A stretch of DNA of 64,000 bases from positions 1,550,001 to 1,614,000 of the forward strand of contig NZ_CP091787.1 of the NCBI RefSeq assembly GCF_022024035.1. Direction: 5' to 3'. The translations under genes and the position numbers were made by a program. The notes under the pieces were generated by a model that did not search any database, had not been told where the DNA came from, and saw only the letters and a list, made by a program, of their open reading frames with translations. This stretch comes from Prevotella sp. E13-17. Lineage in GTDB: Bacteria > Bacteroidota > Bacteroidia > Bacteroidales > Bacteroidaceae. Positions 38,138 through 50,100 of the stretch are shown here, one piece after another (positions within the stretch are counted from its first letter, which is position 1; each line of letters starts with the position of its first letter).

Positions 38138-40398
38138 ACATCAGCCTCAGTGCCTGCACGCATCGTATATACATTTGTGTCACCTTCCTTTATCCATGCT
38201 GGAGCGGCCATCTTCGTCTGGCTGATATATAACCCGATGCCTGTTGACATCACGATATCATCATGGGCATCGTTTCCTGCTGCATCCTTACCTTCTACGT
38301 TACCGATGCTACCATCCTCATGTCTCTCGTATATGGTCATTTCATCATAGCACTGCACATCAGGTTCTTCATACAGCTGGTCATCGACATAGGCGATATA
38401 GTTATCTATGACATATTGCTTCGTCTGTCTGTTCGTTTGGAAACCATACTTGTTGACCCGCTTCTGCGTGACGCTGTCAACGCTGGTCTCACGGATATAT
38501 AGATTACGATAGCTATCGGCTATCTCATCAATGATAGTTCCGAAGTGATCTCCCTCGGTATCCATCTTTCCTTTTTCAGTCTCCGCAGTATTACTCTCGA
38601 AGACCAGTAGCGCATCTTGATAATAATGCGCCAGCTGTGCCGCTTTCCATGCCAACAGGTCGTGACGGATATGACCTCGCCACCTGGCCACCACCTTTGG
38701 CTTTCCTCCAAACATCATCTGGAAGCGATCGATGACGGTCATCACCGTGAAGTCACTCTTCTTTCCTGCGCCACCGATATCCACCGATACAATATATCTA
38801 TTGCTCACCTTCAGACAGTCAGGCTTCTGCCATATCTTCAACACCTGACCATCACTTACGTATGGTTCGAAATGTGCTGTCTTGATAGCACGTAGCCCCT
38901 TGGCATAGTCACCTACGATGTTGCCCACCGCAATAGGTTCCTTCTGTCCCAACTTCTCATGCCTGCGCAAGGCCTCAACAGCATACATGTCGAAGATAAG
39001 GTTACCGCTGGCACGGAAGGCTTCAACATCATCACTTGGTGCCTCGGTGGCAATGTAGGTATGACTGCGGAAAGTGTTTCGTCTGTGACGATACCAGTTG
39101 ATAGCCTCAAAGGTGGCACCTTTCAGCCATAGCTGCCAAAAAAACTTACCTGTCTCCTGCCATCCTTCAGGACAGTTGTCGTTATCTTTGTTGTCATACA
39201 GCCACTTGGCGAAATCTATAGACAGTTCCTTATAATGAGCGTCTTCCTCTACCTTGCGCCAGGGAATCCCCTTACCGAAGATGTTTGGCCACTTGTTATC
39301 CAGCTCCTTGCGGTCGTTTTCAATCTGAAAGAAGGCTATGAAGATTGCTCGCCAGGCAGACGGAAGTGCTGGATCTTTTGCTCTGCGATACATGTCGGGG
39401 AAGAAACCTGCAGCACTGCGTCCTGATGACTCCATAATCTCTACAGTGTCAGGCTCCATAGGAATACCACCATCGATAGATGACAGCACCTCTTCTGGTT
39501 CCTTCTCAGCGGTCTTCTTCCAATAGGCCACCTCCGAATAGTGTGCCATCTTGGTATCGGCAGATCTTAGTGAGTCATATTTCTCGTATGAGCCTACTGA
39601 GATAAGACGGAAGCCAAGTTCTTCATCTCGGTTGTTCTTAACAATGAAGTCCGACTTCGAATCTTGATAGCTGCCTAACTTCAGCTTGTCGTTTTTATCG
39701 GCAATGCTCCATCCAGGCTGGTTCTGCACCATCTTGGTGAACATTGCCTTAATACGCTTGGTGGCATCCTTAACGTGTGCCAGGATGACCATACCCCAAC
39801 CATTGGGATGACGGAAGTCCTGCATCCACTTCTCATAACCTTCTGACAAAGTAGAGCCGCCCCACTGACGGGCTTTCAGAATGATTAGACGAATAGGTAG
39901 GCCCTCTGCACGCATGCCCTCCAGCTGGTCCAGCACAAGACGCTGCGGGTAGTTCAGCGAGAAAGGCTTCATTTCACCCGTTATCTTGTTCTGTATTTTG
40001 TAAAAGGTAATAAAGGCAAAGGCAGGATCTTCCGTGCTTCGGATGCGGAAGATCATATATACGACATCCTGGAATAGCTCATCACTATACTCCGTCTTCA
40101 GGTCTAACTCTATGTATTTTCGGATAGACCGTCTCTTGATGATCTTACGCAGTTCGATGTTCTTTTCAGCACACCTTACTGGCATCAGCATCTTACGCAG
40201 AGGGCAGTCTTCAATGACCACCTTCTTGCGCTCTCCTGGACACCCTTTGCCCGTGACCGGATTGAATCCCTCAAAGATAACACGATTACGCTCCGTATTC
40301 TCCCTGACAAGCGCAAGGTATGCCTGTAGGGTTATCTCCTCAGTAGTGAAGGAAGTGGTGGTCTTACTATCATTAGCCCTTACATCTTCCATAGGCAA
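38134..40398 (-). CDS. Terminase large subunit
   Basis: A 754-residue packaging ATPase/nuclease. Walker A-like LKARQWGGST at about 174-183, Walker B-like region KMAHYSEVAYW around 283-293, coupling motif and then the RNase H-like nuclease with SVDIGGAGKKSDF around 538-550 and later AHDDIVMSTGIGL. Longer than typical terminases (about 500-600) because of an N-terminal extension of about 140 residues with a conserved FYKIQNKITGEMKPFSLNY. Overlaps the rhomboid gene by 26 nt. An ATG two codons in is an equal start candidate. Confidence 0.85.
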   Translation of the reverse strand: MPMEDVRANDSKTTTSFTTEEITLQAYLALVRENTERNRVIFEGFNPVTGKGCPGERKKVVIEDCPLRKMLMPVRCAEKNIELRKIIKRRSIRKYIELDLKTEYSDELFQDVVYMIFRIRSTEDPAFAFITFYKIQNKITGEMKPFSLNYPQRLVLDQLEGMRAEGLPIRLIILKARQWGGSTLSEGYEKWMQDFRHPNGWGMVILAHVKDATKRIKAMFTKMVQNQPGWSIADKNDKLKLGSYQDSKSDFIVKNNRDEELGFRLISVGSYEKYDSLRSADTKMAHYSEVAYWKKTAEKEPEEVLSSIDGGIPMEPDTVEIMESSGRSAAGFFPDMYRRAKDPALPSAWRAIFIAFFQIENDRKELDNKWPNIFGKGIPWRKVEEDAHYKELSIDFAKWLYDNKDNDNCPEGWQETGKFFWQLWLKGATFEAINWYRHRRNTFRSHTYIATEAPSDDVEAFRASGNLIFDMYAVEALRRHEKLGQKEPIAVGNIVGDYAKGLRAIKTAHFEPYVSDGQVLKIWQKPDCLKVSNRYIVSVDIGGAGKKSDFTVMTVIDRFQMMFGGKPKVVARWRGHIRHDLLAWKAAQLAHYYQDALLVFESNTAETEKGKMDTEGDHFGTIIDEIADSYRNLYIRETSVDSVTQKRVNKYGFQTNRQTKQYVIDNYIAYVDDQLYEEPDVQCYDEMTIYERHEDGSIGNVEGKDAAGNDAHDDIVMSTGIGLYISQTKMAAPAWIKEGDTNVYTMRAGTEADV

Positions 40399-40855
40399 AT
40401 CCGGCTAACAAACAGTAGGTATGGATGCACCAGTTTAGGTGTGGCACAAAGATACCGATGAGTGAGAAGGGTAGGGCACGCATGAAGAAGGCACGGTATG
40501 CTTGGTGTTTGTTTCTTGATCGATGACAGAAGATGCCATACTTGGTGCCTGCAATGGCGAAGAGTACACCCGAAAAGCCCATTGTGACACCATCGATAGG
40601 CCATACCACACCGAAAGATGGAATGAATGATGCAAAGATGGCTATTGGGACTGACGGTAATAGATAGTGGTTTCCTTTGATCAGGATAAAGACAAAAAGG
40701 TTACCTGCAAGATGCCACATATTGGCATGACTAAATATATATAGTAGATGACTTGCTATACTACTGTCATCATTATATCCCACCTTGGGCATCACCAGGT
40801 AACATATAACCATCAGCGATGCTACTACAATCTTTTCCAGTGTCTGTCTAGTCAT
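40373..40855 (-). CDS. Rhomboid-family intramembrane serine protease
   Basis: A 160-residue membrane protein with all rhomboid hallmarks: HANMWHLAGN (43-52, the HxxxN-type motif in L1/TM2), GFSG with catalytic Ser95, and CIHTYCLLAGFAYG, whose His145 and glycines align with the H...G...G of the last helix. It has about five or six transmembrane segments and is close to the minimal size for the fold. Phage context: between terminase and a small gene, overlapping both. The substrate is unknown; the capsid N-terminal hydrophobic segment is one possibility (inference). Confidence 0.75.
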   Translation of the reverse strand: MTRQTLEKIVVASLMVICYLVMPKVGYNDDSSIASHLLYIFSHANMWHLAGNLFVFILIKGNHYLLPSVPIAIFASFIPSFGVVWPIDGVTMGFSGVLFAIAGTKYGIFCHRSRNKHQAYRAFFMRALPFSLIGIFVPHLNWCIHTYCLLAGFAYGRCKG

Positions 40856-41264
40856 GACGCTTTATTCTTCTCTTTTCTTTCCATATCTGCTCCATACGTT
40901 TCGTATCTATGTAGAAGCGTGGCGCAGGCTCCAGTATAGCGTACTGCAAGACATAGTTGAGACTCTTGCCGTAGTATTTGTCTTCCTGCCATATCCGCAT
41001 GACCGTCTTGAACAATTCCTGATACATCTCTCTCTTCAATGGCGAGAGCTTATCTATCTTGCTGGTGTCTCCTCTTAACATTGGGGATATATACAAATGC
41101 GCTCTCCTGCTATCAATATAGAAGCGTGGTGCCTCATGGGTGACAACTTGCCGCCATGCCTCCCTGTTGTTTCTGCACTCATAACTGCTGCAGACCTCTC
41201 GGAATACCTTCATCAGGTCTTCCTTCATCTGTTCTCTGCAATACGTACTTTGTCTCACAATCAT
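40848..41264 (-). CDS. Small phage protein with internal PRFYID repeat
   Basis: A 138-residue basic protein with two similar segments, APRFYIDSRRAHLYI and APRFYIDTKRMEQIW, and helical linkers. Homologous small proteins occur near terminase/tail genes of Bacteroidetes phages. Function unknown. It overlaps the rhomboid gene by 8 nt. Confidence 0.6.
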   Translation of the reverse strand: MIVRQSTYCREQMKEDLMKVFREVCSSYECRNNREAWRQVVTHEAPRFYIDSRRAHLYISPMLRGDTSKIDKLSPLKREMYQELFKTVMRIWQEDKYYGKSLNYVLQYAILEPAPRFYIDTKRMEQIWKEKRRIKRHD

Positions 41265-41267
41265 AGT

Positions 41268-43985
41268 CTATCTTAACTTGTTGGTCCTGCGTTCCTGCAC
41301 TTCGAAGGTCGTTCCTGTGAATGTGGCTGCTGGTGTCAGATTAGCAAAACTATATGTTAGGCGATAGTATTTCCATGGCCTCCCTCTCAAATGCCTTAAT
41401 ACAAACCAATGTTCAAGGTCGTTAGATGCTTCTAACTGTATCGTTAGTTCTCCACCATCTAGGTCGTAAATACTCTTCATCCGCATGATGGTCTTCAACG
41501 CTTGGCCGTTATCGAACTTGATGGGTCGTGTTTGAAGGCCCACGACATAATTATTATCCGGATCTTCATTGATGTTGTCTCTGGTCAACAACGAATAAAC
41601 CTTCCCGTCGCCGATGCTAGACTGAATAAGCGTGTCAGGATAATTGTTGATTACATGTGAAGGTGCAATCTGCCAATAATATAGGTCTAAGTATATGGCA
41701 AAAGCTCCGCTCTTCATACTATAGACCCAGTGATATTTTACACCAGGAGAATATTCGTGGTTAGGATTGATAATCCACAGCAGACTGTCTCTATAGTCAT
41801 ATGCGATGAAGGCATTACGCAGATATTGCTGAAAAGAACCAAGCTCCCCATTCTTACCGTTGAGTTGTTCAGACACACATACCACATCACGGCCTGTGAT
41901 TCTCATCAGTCCTTTCTCGGACGAGAAAAAGACAGCATCATCCGTCTGCGTGATACTCAGCGGATTGTTGCAGATCTCTCGGCCGATGGGCTGGTCAACA
42001 GCAGCGAGATACCCTTCATTGTTGATAGCTACAGGCCAAATAGCGTCATCCTCAAATACAATGACTGGATGCTGACCGTATTGTCCCTGACTAAGAGCGT
42101 GGGTATTGACGGTGATTCCTAGTATTCTGCCTGTTCCTACCTTTATATATCCCTTAGCAAAGAATACGAATGGATTATTCACTTCTGACTGGAGTATGTA
42201 GTTTTCAAGCCACTCGGTATTGTTATTAACTGGTGGAGTAAGAGGGATGTATCCTGTGGCGTACACAAATTCTTCATATATTTCGTCTTCAACATCAACC
42301 TGCAAGTCAACTTCATCTTCGTTTGTTAGCGTGATTTCCTTGAATGTTACAGGCATTCCATGGAAATAGTATGCACCATTTAACCCTTTGTGCTCTACCA
42401 AGTCAGTGTCAAGTATTAAATCTGCCTCAACTCTATCGCCTTGTGTTACACCTTCGTGTATCCGATATATGCACACATGCTTTGCTCTTGGGTCCGGATA
42501 GTAAAAGTATAGTCCTTGTCTGTTACCTGATTTCTTATCTATCGAAACCGTCTCTACCCCGTGCTCTGTTTCAATAGTGACTTCGTAACGATATTTGTTG
42601 GTAACAGGTGTGACCACAATTTCTCGATGGTCATGATCCTCAAGATATGATACATTACTGCTACTGAATGAACAGAAGTCTGAATATCCTCCAAAAATAC
42701 TTCTTCTTACGGATGTCATCAGTAATCGTGAGTTGTATGATGTGAGATTACTAGGTATCAACTGTGAATGCGAGAAATAATCTATGTTATTAAGACGATC
42801 ACTAGTTGTAAGGTTTTCTAAGGTGGTTCGTCCAATATGGTCTTCTACTTTGAAGTTATTTACAGGAGAAAGGCCAAGTGAGCATAGTTTATAGAATACA
42901 GAAGTGTTCTTGATTTCCTCTTCGACTTCCGTAATCTTTCTTCTTTCAAGCGGCATAGAACTTCTGATATGTCCTATTCGATGAAAGTACGTTTCCGATG
43001 GGCTTGTGGAAGAGCCATTAGCAGATATTCCCCACATTGAACACACTGTATCACGTGGTGTCTCCCTTATAAATGAGGTTTCATACAATTCAACTCCTTT
43101 TGAGACAAATAATACTACGTCTTTTACAATACCCTCGTAAATGGTATAATCGATTGATTGATTAATGCGCAGTTCCTTTCCTTCCAGAATAAACGTGGCT
43201 TCTGAGGCTTCAATTTGTGTTATAGTGTTATCCTGAAATGATGGAAACAAAAGATATGGTTGTGAAATCATTGTATAGCTTCCATCTTGTAGCTCTAAAG
43301 CAATGACAGCAAAAAATGGTTCGTAAAAGAGTCCCCTTCGGTCAGCTACTCTCTTTACGGCAGCATAACCACCAAGCACAAAGTCTGCATTATTTAATGG
43401 GTTCTCAGGAACATCCCTAGTCGTATAAACCACGGTAGCACCAGCTCTCGTTGAAGGAAGATACTCTTCTAACCGTGACCACCATTCCCATTGTCCTCTA
43501 CTGTCGTCCGGCAAACTACCTTCCATCCATATATCAAACGATGGTGCTGTTAATGGCGGTATATTCGTATATTTATCTTGTGACCACTTAAAATATTTGA
43601 TACCCGTATTATCAGTGATAATCACAATCTTACCAATAGATGTAACATTAATATCGCCAGTTGGCTCAAACAGCTTATTGTTTGTTGTGTCAATATTGAA
43701 AGAGTGGGTCTGCTCGTTACATGTTCCCCAATAGACCCCATCAGAACAACTTACTATATAGCGTGTATCAGTATTCCACTTGTGCACATAAAGCAGCTTA
43801 AATGACCTGCTATCAATATGCATACTTTCAATCGCCTCCTTTGGCCTCTGAACAACATGGTAAGCATCATCATGGAAGACCATTCCTGATGCTACAGATA
43901 AAGCATTATCGGGACACGCTGCATCATTGGGGACATTGGTGATTCCTAATTCGTAGTTAAGACGGTGTTGCTTATTCATACGCAT
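41268..43985 (-). CDS. Tail tubular/stabilisation-type protein
   Basis: A 905-residue beta-rich protein. Start with LNYELGITNVPNDAACPDNA and later VYSMKSGAFAIY, DTLIQSSIGDGKVYSLLTR, and a C-terminal YRLTYSFANLTPAATFTGTTF, ending in basic residues: a layout of podovirus tail tubular or tail-stabilisation proteins that form a beta-propeller-like nozzle. First gene of the operon that continues with the small protein, rhomboid and terminase. An ATG at 43979 is an alternative start. Promoter box TAATTTTG just upstream. Confidence 0.6.
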   Translation of the reverse strand: MRMNKQHRLNYELGITNVPNDAACPDNALSVASGMVFHDDAYHVVQRPKEAIESMHIDSRSFKLLYVHKWNTDTRYIVSCSDGVYWGTCNEQTHSFNIDTTNNKLFEPTGDINVTSIGKIVIITDNTGIKYFKWSQDKYTNIPPLTAPSFDIWMEGSLPDDSRGQWEWWSRLEEYLPSTRAGATVVYTTRDVPENPLNNADFVLGGYAAVKRVADRRGLFYEPFFAVIALELQDGSYTMISQPYLLFPSFQDNTITQIEASEATFILEGKELRINQSIDYTIYEGIVKDVVLFVSKGVELYETSFIRETPRDTVCSMWGISANGSSTSPSETYFHRIGHIRSSMPLERRKITEVEEEIKNTSVFYKLCSLGLSPVNNFKVEDHIGRTTLENLTTSDRLNNIDYFSHSQLIPSNLTSYNSRLLMTSVRRSIFGGYSDFCSFSSSNVSYLEDHDHREIVVTPVTNKYRYEVTIETEHGVETVSIDKKSGNRQGLYFYYPDPRAKHVCIYRIHEGVTQGDRVEADLILDTDLVEHKGLNGAYYFHGMPVTFKEITLTNEDEVDLQVDVEDEIYEEFVYATGYIPLTPPVNNNTEWLENYILQSEVNNPFVFFAKGYIKVGTGRILGITVNTHALSQGQYGQHPVIVFEDDAIWPVAINNEGYLAAVDQPIGREICNNPLSITQTDDAVFFSSEKGLMRITGRDVVCVSEQLNGKNGELGSFQQYLRNAFIAYDYRDSLLWIINPNHEYSPGVKYHWVYSMKSGAFAIYLDLYYWQIAPSHVINNYPDTLIQSSIGDGKVYSLLTRDNINEDPDNNYVVGLQTRPIKFDNGQALKTIMRMKSIYDLDGGELTIQLEASNDLEHWFVLRHLRGRPWKYYRLTYSFANLTPAATFTGTTFEVQERRTNKLR

Positions 43986-43998
43986 AGATCGTTTTATG

Positions 43999-44006
43999 CA
44001 AAATTA
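43999..44006 (-). promoter_or_regulatory. -7 box of the tail/terminase operon
   Basis: The minus strand reads TAATTTTG, 13 bp upstream of the gene. Nineteen bp further upstream, at 44026-44041, is ATAGATTATTAACAAA, only a poor match (8 of 16) to the late element; its AGATTATTAACAAA core also occurs before the 21265-21801 gene. Confidence 0.55.
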
Positions 44007-44068
44007 CCGCTTAAAGTAACGCTGATTTGTTAATAATCTATAAAAATGAAGGATAAGACGTTATAGAA

Positions 44069-44100
44069 GCTGGCAACCATCCTCACGGACAGCTGCCAGC
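44069..44100. terminator. Hairpin between giant-protein gene and tail operon
   Basis: GCTGGCA (44069-44075) pairs with TGCCAGC (44094-44100). Located just after the giant gene's stop. No clear U-run. Confidence 0.4.
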
Positions 44101-44134
44101 CACATCTAAAACAATAAAACTAACTATATAAGAA

Positions 44135-47100
44135 CTAATTACTTCTCATCATAAGCTCCAGGGCCTCCTTGCGCCATCTACGTATATTCTCCATAGCCTC
44201 CTGACGTGTTTCCTCGTCAGCATCGATAAGCTGCTTTTTGCCTACCTCCATGACAGGCTTGGTCTTACTAGCTCTGCCTGAAGGTGTGGCGTAGCGTCCA
44301 TCACGTATCCAGTCCATAAGCTGGTCAATGCGTTTTTTGGTGTCTTCATCAGTTATGGAGTCCTTGCCATTAAACAGCAGTTCATCCTCCTTGATATCAT
44401 CGTACTGCATCAGACGCTGATACTCCTGCTGGTATGGATACTTCGTTGCCTTTTTGCCATCGACACTGCTTGTTGACAGACCTAGGCGAGAATGAATCAC
44501 CTTGGCATACATCCTACGCTCATCCAGACTGCTGCTGCGTGCCACGTTATGCATCAGTTCCTTGTCAGTAAGACGCTCCATACGCTCGATGACAGCATCA
44601 TCAAACTGCTCCTGGATCTTCTCTATCTTAGCATTGCGGGTCTCTTCGTCTCTCAGCCATCCCATGACAGGTGCGTCCTTCCAGTGCTTGTAGTGAGCAT
44701 AACGCTTAGCCATCTCTTCGTAAGGCAGCTTCTGGGCATCCTCGGCATTCATACCAAGCTCATCAATGTACTTGTTGCGCCAGCTGCTTGTAGGAGCATT
44801 CATTAGGCGCATAATGAACAGTGCAATTTCCTTTGGTCTCTGCATGTTCTCTGTGTCGAGCTTGCTGGTGCCATCCCATGCAGGTGCTCCATAGTCCATG
44901 CAGGCATTCCACATGTCAGTAAAGGTCTGTGGGTTGACACCAACACCACTTTGCACGCAGATATTAAAGAGATCCTGAGCTGCAGCGAACTTGTCATAGC
45001 CCATCTTACTAATCATTCCCTGGATGTCAGCCATAAAGGGCAGAGGGTTAATCTCATAATCGCCAGCTTGTTTTATGGCTGCATCTACTGCAGCACCCCA
45101 TCCGTCAGCTTTCAGTGTCTTACGGGTTTCTTCGCTTGCAATCGATCGAGAGATAATTTCGGATATAATATTTCCTGCAGCAAAGCCTTCTATTGGCCCG
45201 GCTACGAAACCTCTGATGGCAGCATCCGTCAGCATCTCCTTCTTTGTCTCATCATCATCACCAATCAGCAGGTATGGCAGAGAGGCACCGAGGTTCCAAG
45301 CGATGGTGACACCAAACATCATATTCAGCATCTTAGCAACTTCATGGCGGCCAGCTTTTGCGTACTCCAGTTCTGCCGCTCTGCGTGCCTGGTTATCATC
45401 AAGGCCAAGCTCATCCTTGTACTTAGCTGTCATATATAAAATAGCATCCTGCTTGTATCCCTTCTGCATCCGGTGCTTCAGGTTGCGTGATGCATCCACC
45501 CACTGTCGGGTGTATGCCATTGATGAGTTACGGAAGATGCTGAGCATGTTAGCCATGGTAGTGCGGTCTTTCTGTATAGCAGAGACAAAGGCACCATCAC
45601 TTGACTGCTGTGTCAGGTTGTAGCCTATCTCGGCATCCTGAAGGGCACGCTTGCGAGCCATCTCCTCTGTTGCACCATACTCCAGATATTTCTTGTACCT
45701 GCTCTCAAAGATTGCTCTTGCACCTACTGCACATGTAACACCATCGACTAGGGCATTGGGAGACATACCCATACGAGAGGCCAGCTGTACGATATCGTTT
45801 TTCCACATCTTCCAGTCTGTCGGGTCTTCCATCAAGCGGGTATCACCAGCTTGTCTGCTCTTCCATCGCTTACGGAAGACAGGCATGTTCTCCATTGCCC
45901 ACTTCCAGGATCCATAAGGATTGACGGAATACTTGGCAAAGTCAGCAAGGTCCACATCATGCAGGAATGCAGGAGCCGATAGTATCTGCTTGAAGGCTGT
46001 GAAACCACGGAACGCAATCTTTGCTTGTGTCACACCTTTAGCGATATTATTGATGGCTGCGTCTGCACTACCACGCTTAACCTTCGGCTTATATACACCA
46101 GCAGCCATTCGTGCGGTATCCTTGAAGGTGTTCCATAAGGCATCACCACTACCATAGATAGTCTTCATGTTCTTCACCTTGTTACGGAAGGTGGTATAGC
46201 TCAGTAGTGTGTTCACGTCCTTGTTGAACTCTGCCGTTGCTGCCCAGCGCTCCATATCCTCTGCATGTTCAATAGCAAGACTTAGTGCATCGGTATGCAG
46301 GATATCAAGCGGCAAGGTGTTCTTCCTACGTTTGATGATATTACCTGTAATGGTAGATGGTAGTGTGTCACTATCTGGCACGTTTACATCCTGCTCCTGC
46401 ACTCTTGCATCACCAAGAACCTTGATGGGGAAATAGTGGTCTATAGCTGCCATTGGAGCACCAAACATGCGCTCATGCACCTTATTGTAGGCTTTACGCT
46501 TCTCTGGTAGGTATTCCTCCTGCAGCCAGTCACCAAGTTCTACAAGACGAGGATCAAGGAAGTCTTTAATTCCTTCTACAACATCTTCAGTGATACCCAT
46601 CTTCTTCAGCTTCATCTGTCCGTCAGACATCTTGTTGGCCATATAGATATACAACAGGTTACCCTGGGTCAGTTTGAATGTCTTACGCTCATAGCCATCA
46701 ATCATATCCACATCCATCATTGGTAGTCTGCGGACAATGTTGTAAAGATCACTCCACCGCTGCACTTTATCACCGAAGACCTCACGGGCTTTAGCATCCA
46801 GCTCTTCCTTGGCACGCTCCTCGCCAATATATGCTTTGTCGGTAGCGTCCATGTAAGTACGCATGAAGTAGTCGTACAAACGTCCTTCACCCGTTGCATA
46901 GTTTGCGCCAAACTGTTTCAGCATCTGCTCAAAGGTGGCTAAGGGCTGCAGGAAGAAATTAGCGGTCTTTCCTCTGTTGTCCATACGCATAGCTCCTCCC
47001 TCCTTACCGGACAAGTCGCTATCGGCCAACGAATGAATCATCTCTACACGCTTCTTCTCTCTATCACGGAACTCTTTGGCTCCCTTCAGGCTTTCATCAA

Positions 47101-50100
47101 TGTTACCCTGCAGACGGCCGATGATATCACCGTACATACCGATACGCTCGATTTTATTTTCCATCATTGCCTTTTCGAGAGAGTCGAGGTATTCCTGCTG
47201 CTCCTTATAGGTTCGGCCACTGGCACGGTAGTTCTTTAGGGCTTCTTTGTATTCTCTATCCAGTTCGGCCCAGTCCTTACGACTTGCATCTATGTTGTCA
47301 GCATACTGCAGGGCTATAGACAAGCCTTCGTATTCCTGCTCATACATCTCTGCTTCTTCACCGCCAGCAGTCATCTTCTCGGATACATTATAGAGACGTT
47401 CACGAATCTCATCTGCAGTGAGACGTTCTTGACGAGCCTCACGGAATGACTGTATCATACGCTGGCCCTTTAACTCCAGCTTACCCTGGTGCTCTACACC
47501 TTGGGCCGTCAGCCTCAGCTCCTTGATAGACGAGAGTTTTGTTACTTGTGCGTCAAGATTACGAAGCTGGTTGTTCACAAGGATATTCATGATGTTGTCA
47601 ACACTCTGTTTGACGGTCTTTGCACCAGTAGCATTCTTTACTGATGAGAGCATGCGTTCCATTTCGCTACGTCCCAAGTTATCACCAAAGCCCATCTTCA
47701 TGAAGTCCTGTGTGAAGTCTGTTACGGCCTTCACAGTAGCTTTGTCGTATTGTTTCTGGTCGCTCATAGCATGACGGATGCGCTTCATTTCGGCAGCAAT
47801 ACGTGCTCTCTTGAAGCTCTCGCTGTCAGGATACTGCCTCTCACGCTCCAGAGCCTCTTCTACGTCAGCATTGTCCTCTGCTTTACGCTCGTAAGCCTCT
47901 GCTTTTGGTGCAGTATCCCACAGACTGCGACTTTTTCTCCATTCGGTAAGACGTTTAGCAAAGTCAAGAGCGTTCTCGCCAGGTCTGAACTGAGGCTTCT
48001 CCATTGGCCCAGTTGCATTCTCTGGAATGTTGTTTGCTTTCTTCCACTCAGCCATCGCCTCATCATAGGTCTCTGCAACTTTTTGGAAAGTTGGTACGTT
48101 GGTGTCAGGGAAATCATGTTCAACGGGTAAATAATCATATTGACCACCCAAATCTCTAGTGTGTAATTTACAATCTGCATCGATCACACGGATGTTACCA
48201 TTAGCATCCTTTACTACGTTACTTTTCTGAAGGTCAGCGACAATTATCTCACCATTGCTAAAAGCGGTCTTCTTATCGTTTATAGGATTGAATCCTATGT
48301 TTTTCATGAACTCGACCCGCTCATCAACGCTTAGAGGTTGACTGTTTGCAAAATCAACTGCAGGTTGTTTGAGTATGCGCACAAATCCTTTTCCGAAATC
48401 TCCATAACCTAAGATGTCGTATGCAGAATTTGGAAAAAGATAATTGAATAATGGAATATTGTCAATATCCGGACGGAAACGTTTGCCTTCTGGCTTCCCA
48501 TGCGAGAGTTTGATAACGTAATTAGAGTCTTTTGAAGCGTACACATCACTGTCTGTACCAGAACCGATAGGCTTGGTATCGGAAACGAAATCATTGATAT
48601 CTGTATGCCAGTTTCCGGTTGCTTTTGCCCACTGCTCTAATAACTCTTTCTTGCGTTCCTCGATTGCTCTTCTTCCTGACGGACGAGTTCGTTCATTCGC
48701 AGGGATTGCGCTCTCAGATATTCGGGAGTAAAGTGCATCGATTTTACCCTTTCGTTCTCTGCCATACAGCGATCGTTCCACTCTCTGTGGAAGTCGTTCA
48801 GAAAGTCTTCGTCCGTATGGGTTGAATGGTGTAACATCGTCTATATAATTATTAATCTGCTGCAAAGTTACATCATTAATGTCACCCGACAAAACGTTTT
48901 CGTATATTTTTTTTGCCAGATGTTTCCTATCCGTTTCTCGTTCCTGACGTTCACGATGGATATCCTTCAAATCTCTGCCAGTCACAAATGATAGTGCTTG
49001 CTCTATAGTGCTGTTTATCTTTACTCGTTTAGCCCTACGTTCCGAATCTTTCTTCTGGAACATTGGTGCATTATCAGGCTCGAATACTCCTGAAAAATAA
49101 GCACTGCGGTCAATATTGATAGCATCAATCATATTGACGTTCCTTCTCCTGAGAAGACGGCTCAATTTATTTATTGCTTCATCCGTCTTACGGCCCTCTG
49201 ATCCGTAGCTACCATAGACAACACATCTGATACCGCCCATCTGGTTGACATATGAAGCTATCAGTTGTGCGTTCTCAGGCTTGCAAGCATCTTCCATCTT
49301 CGTCCATGGTAAGAAGATGTTACCTGTGATATGGCCAGCTGTGTCCGTTACAATGAGACTCAGTTTATCATGTTCGCCTAATCGGTGGCTGCTTACAAAG
49401 GCTGCAATATCATTGGACGTGGCTCCCTTGAAAGCAGTTTCGGGGTTCCAATCCTTGTCAAATACCTGCTGTGAGAAGTTGAACACCTTAACAGGTATCT
49501 CGGCATGAGTCAGCTTTTTCTCCTCCGACTCCCACTGCGTACCTCCCGACATATACTCGGCATATTTACCACTCTTGGTGTTGATGATGATAGCTGGTCG
49601 TGCTTTGTCACGGAATATCTCTACCACCTTCTCTTGCAAATCGATATCTTGCTTGCTTGGTATCAGATTTCCTGATGGATGGTTATGCAGGAACACCACT
49701 GAGTCGGGCTTGATCTTTTCGACAGCGACAAACGTCTGCTCTATAGGCGCAGCAACACCGTTGTATGCACCGATGCCCAGGTGAATGACAGTGGGCTGTC
49801 CGTCCTTGATAAGTACCATGAAGGCATTCTCTACAGCAGAGTTTTCCAGCTCACGGAAGATGTATGCCACGTCTGCGGCACTCTCGATACGCTCATCGCC
49901 TGTGAACGAGAAGCTGTTATTCTCGGTGTAATGTCTCTCTACAAGACAGCTCTCATTCTCGCTAAGTTCACGCATCTTCAGCTTTGTGAGGTCATAACCA
50001 TGAGAGCGGACATCTTCCTTCTGCTGCTGATAGTCGGCAGCACGCTGCTTGTCTTCCTCCAGCTGCTCATCTTCATTACGCATCTCCTCGTCAATCTTCT

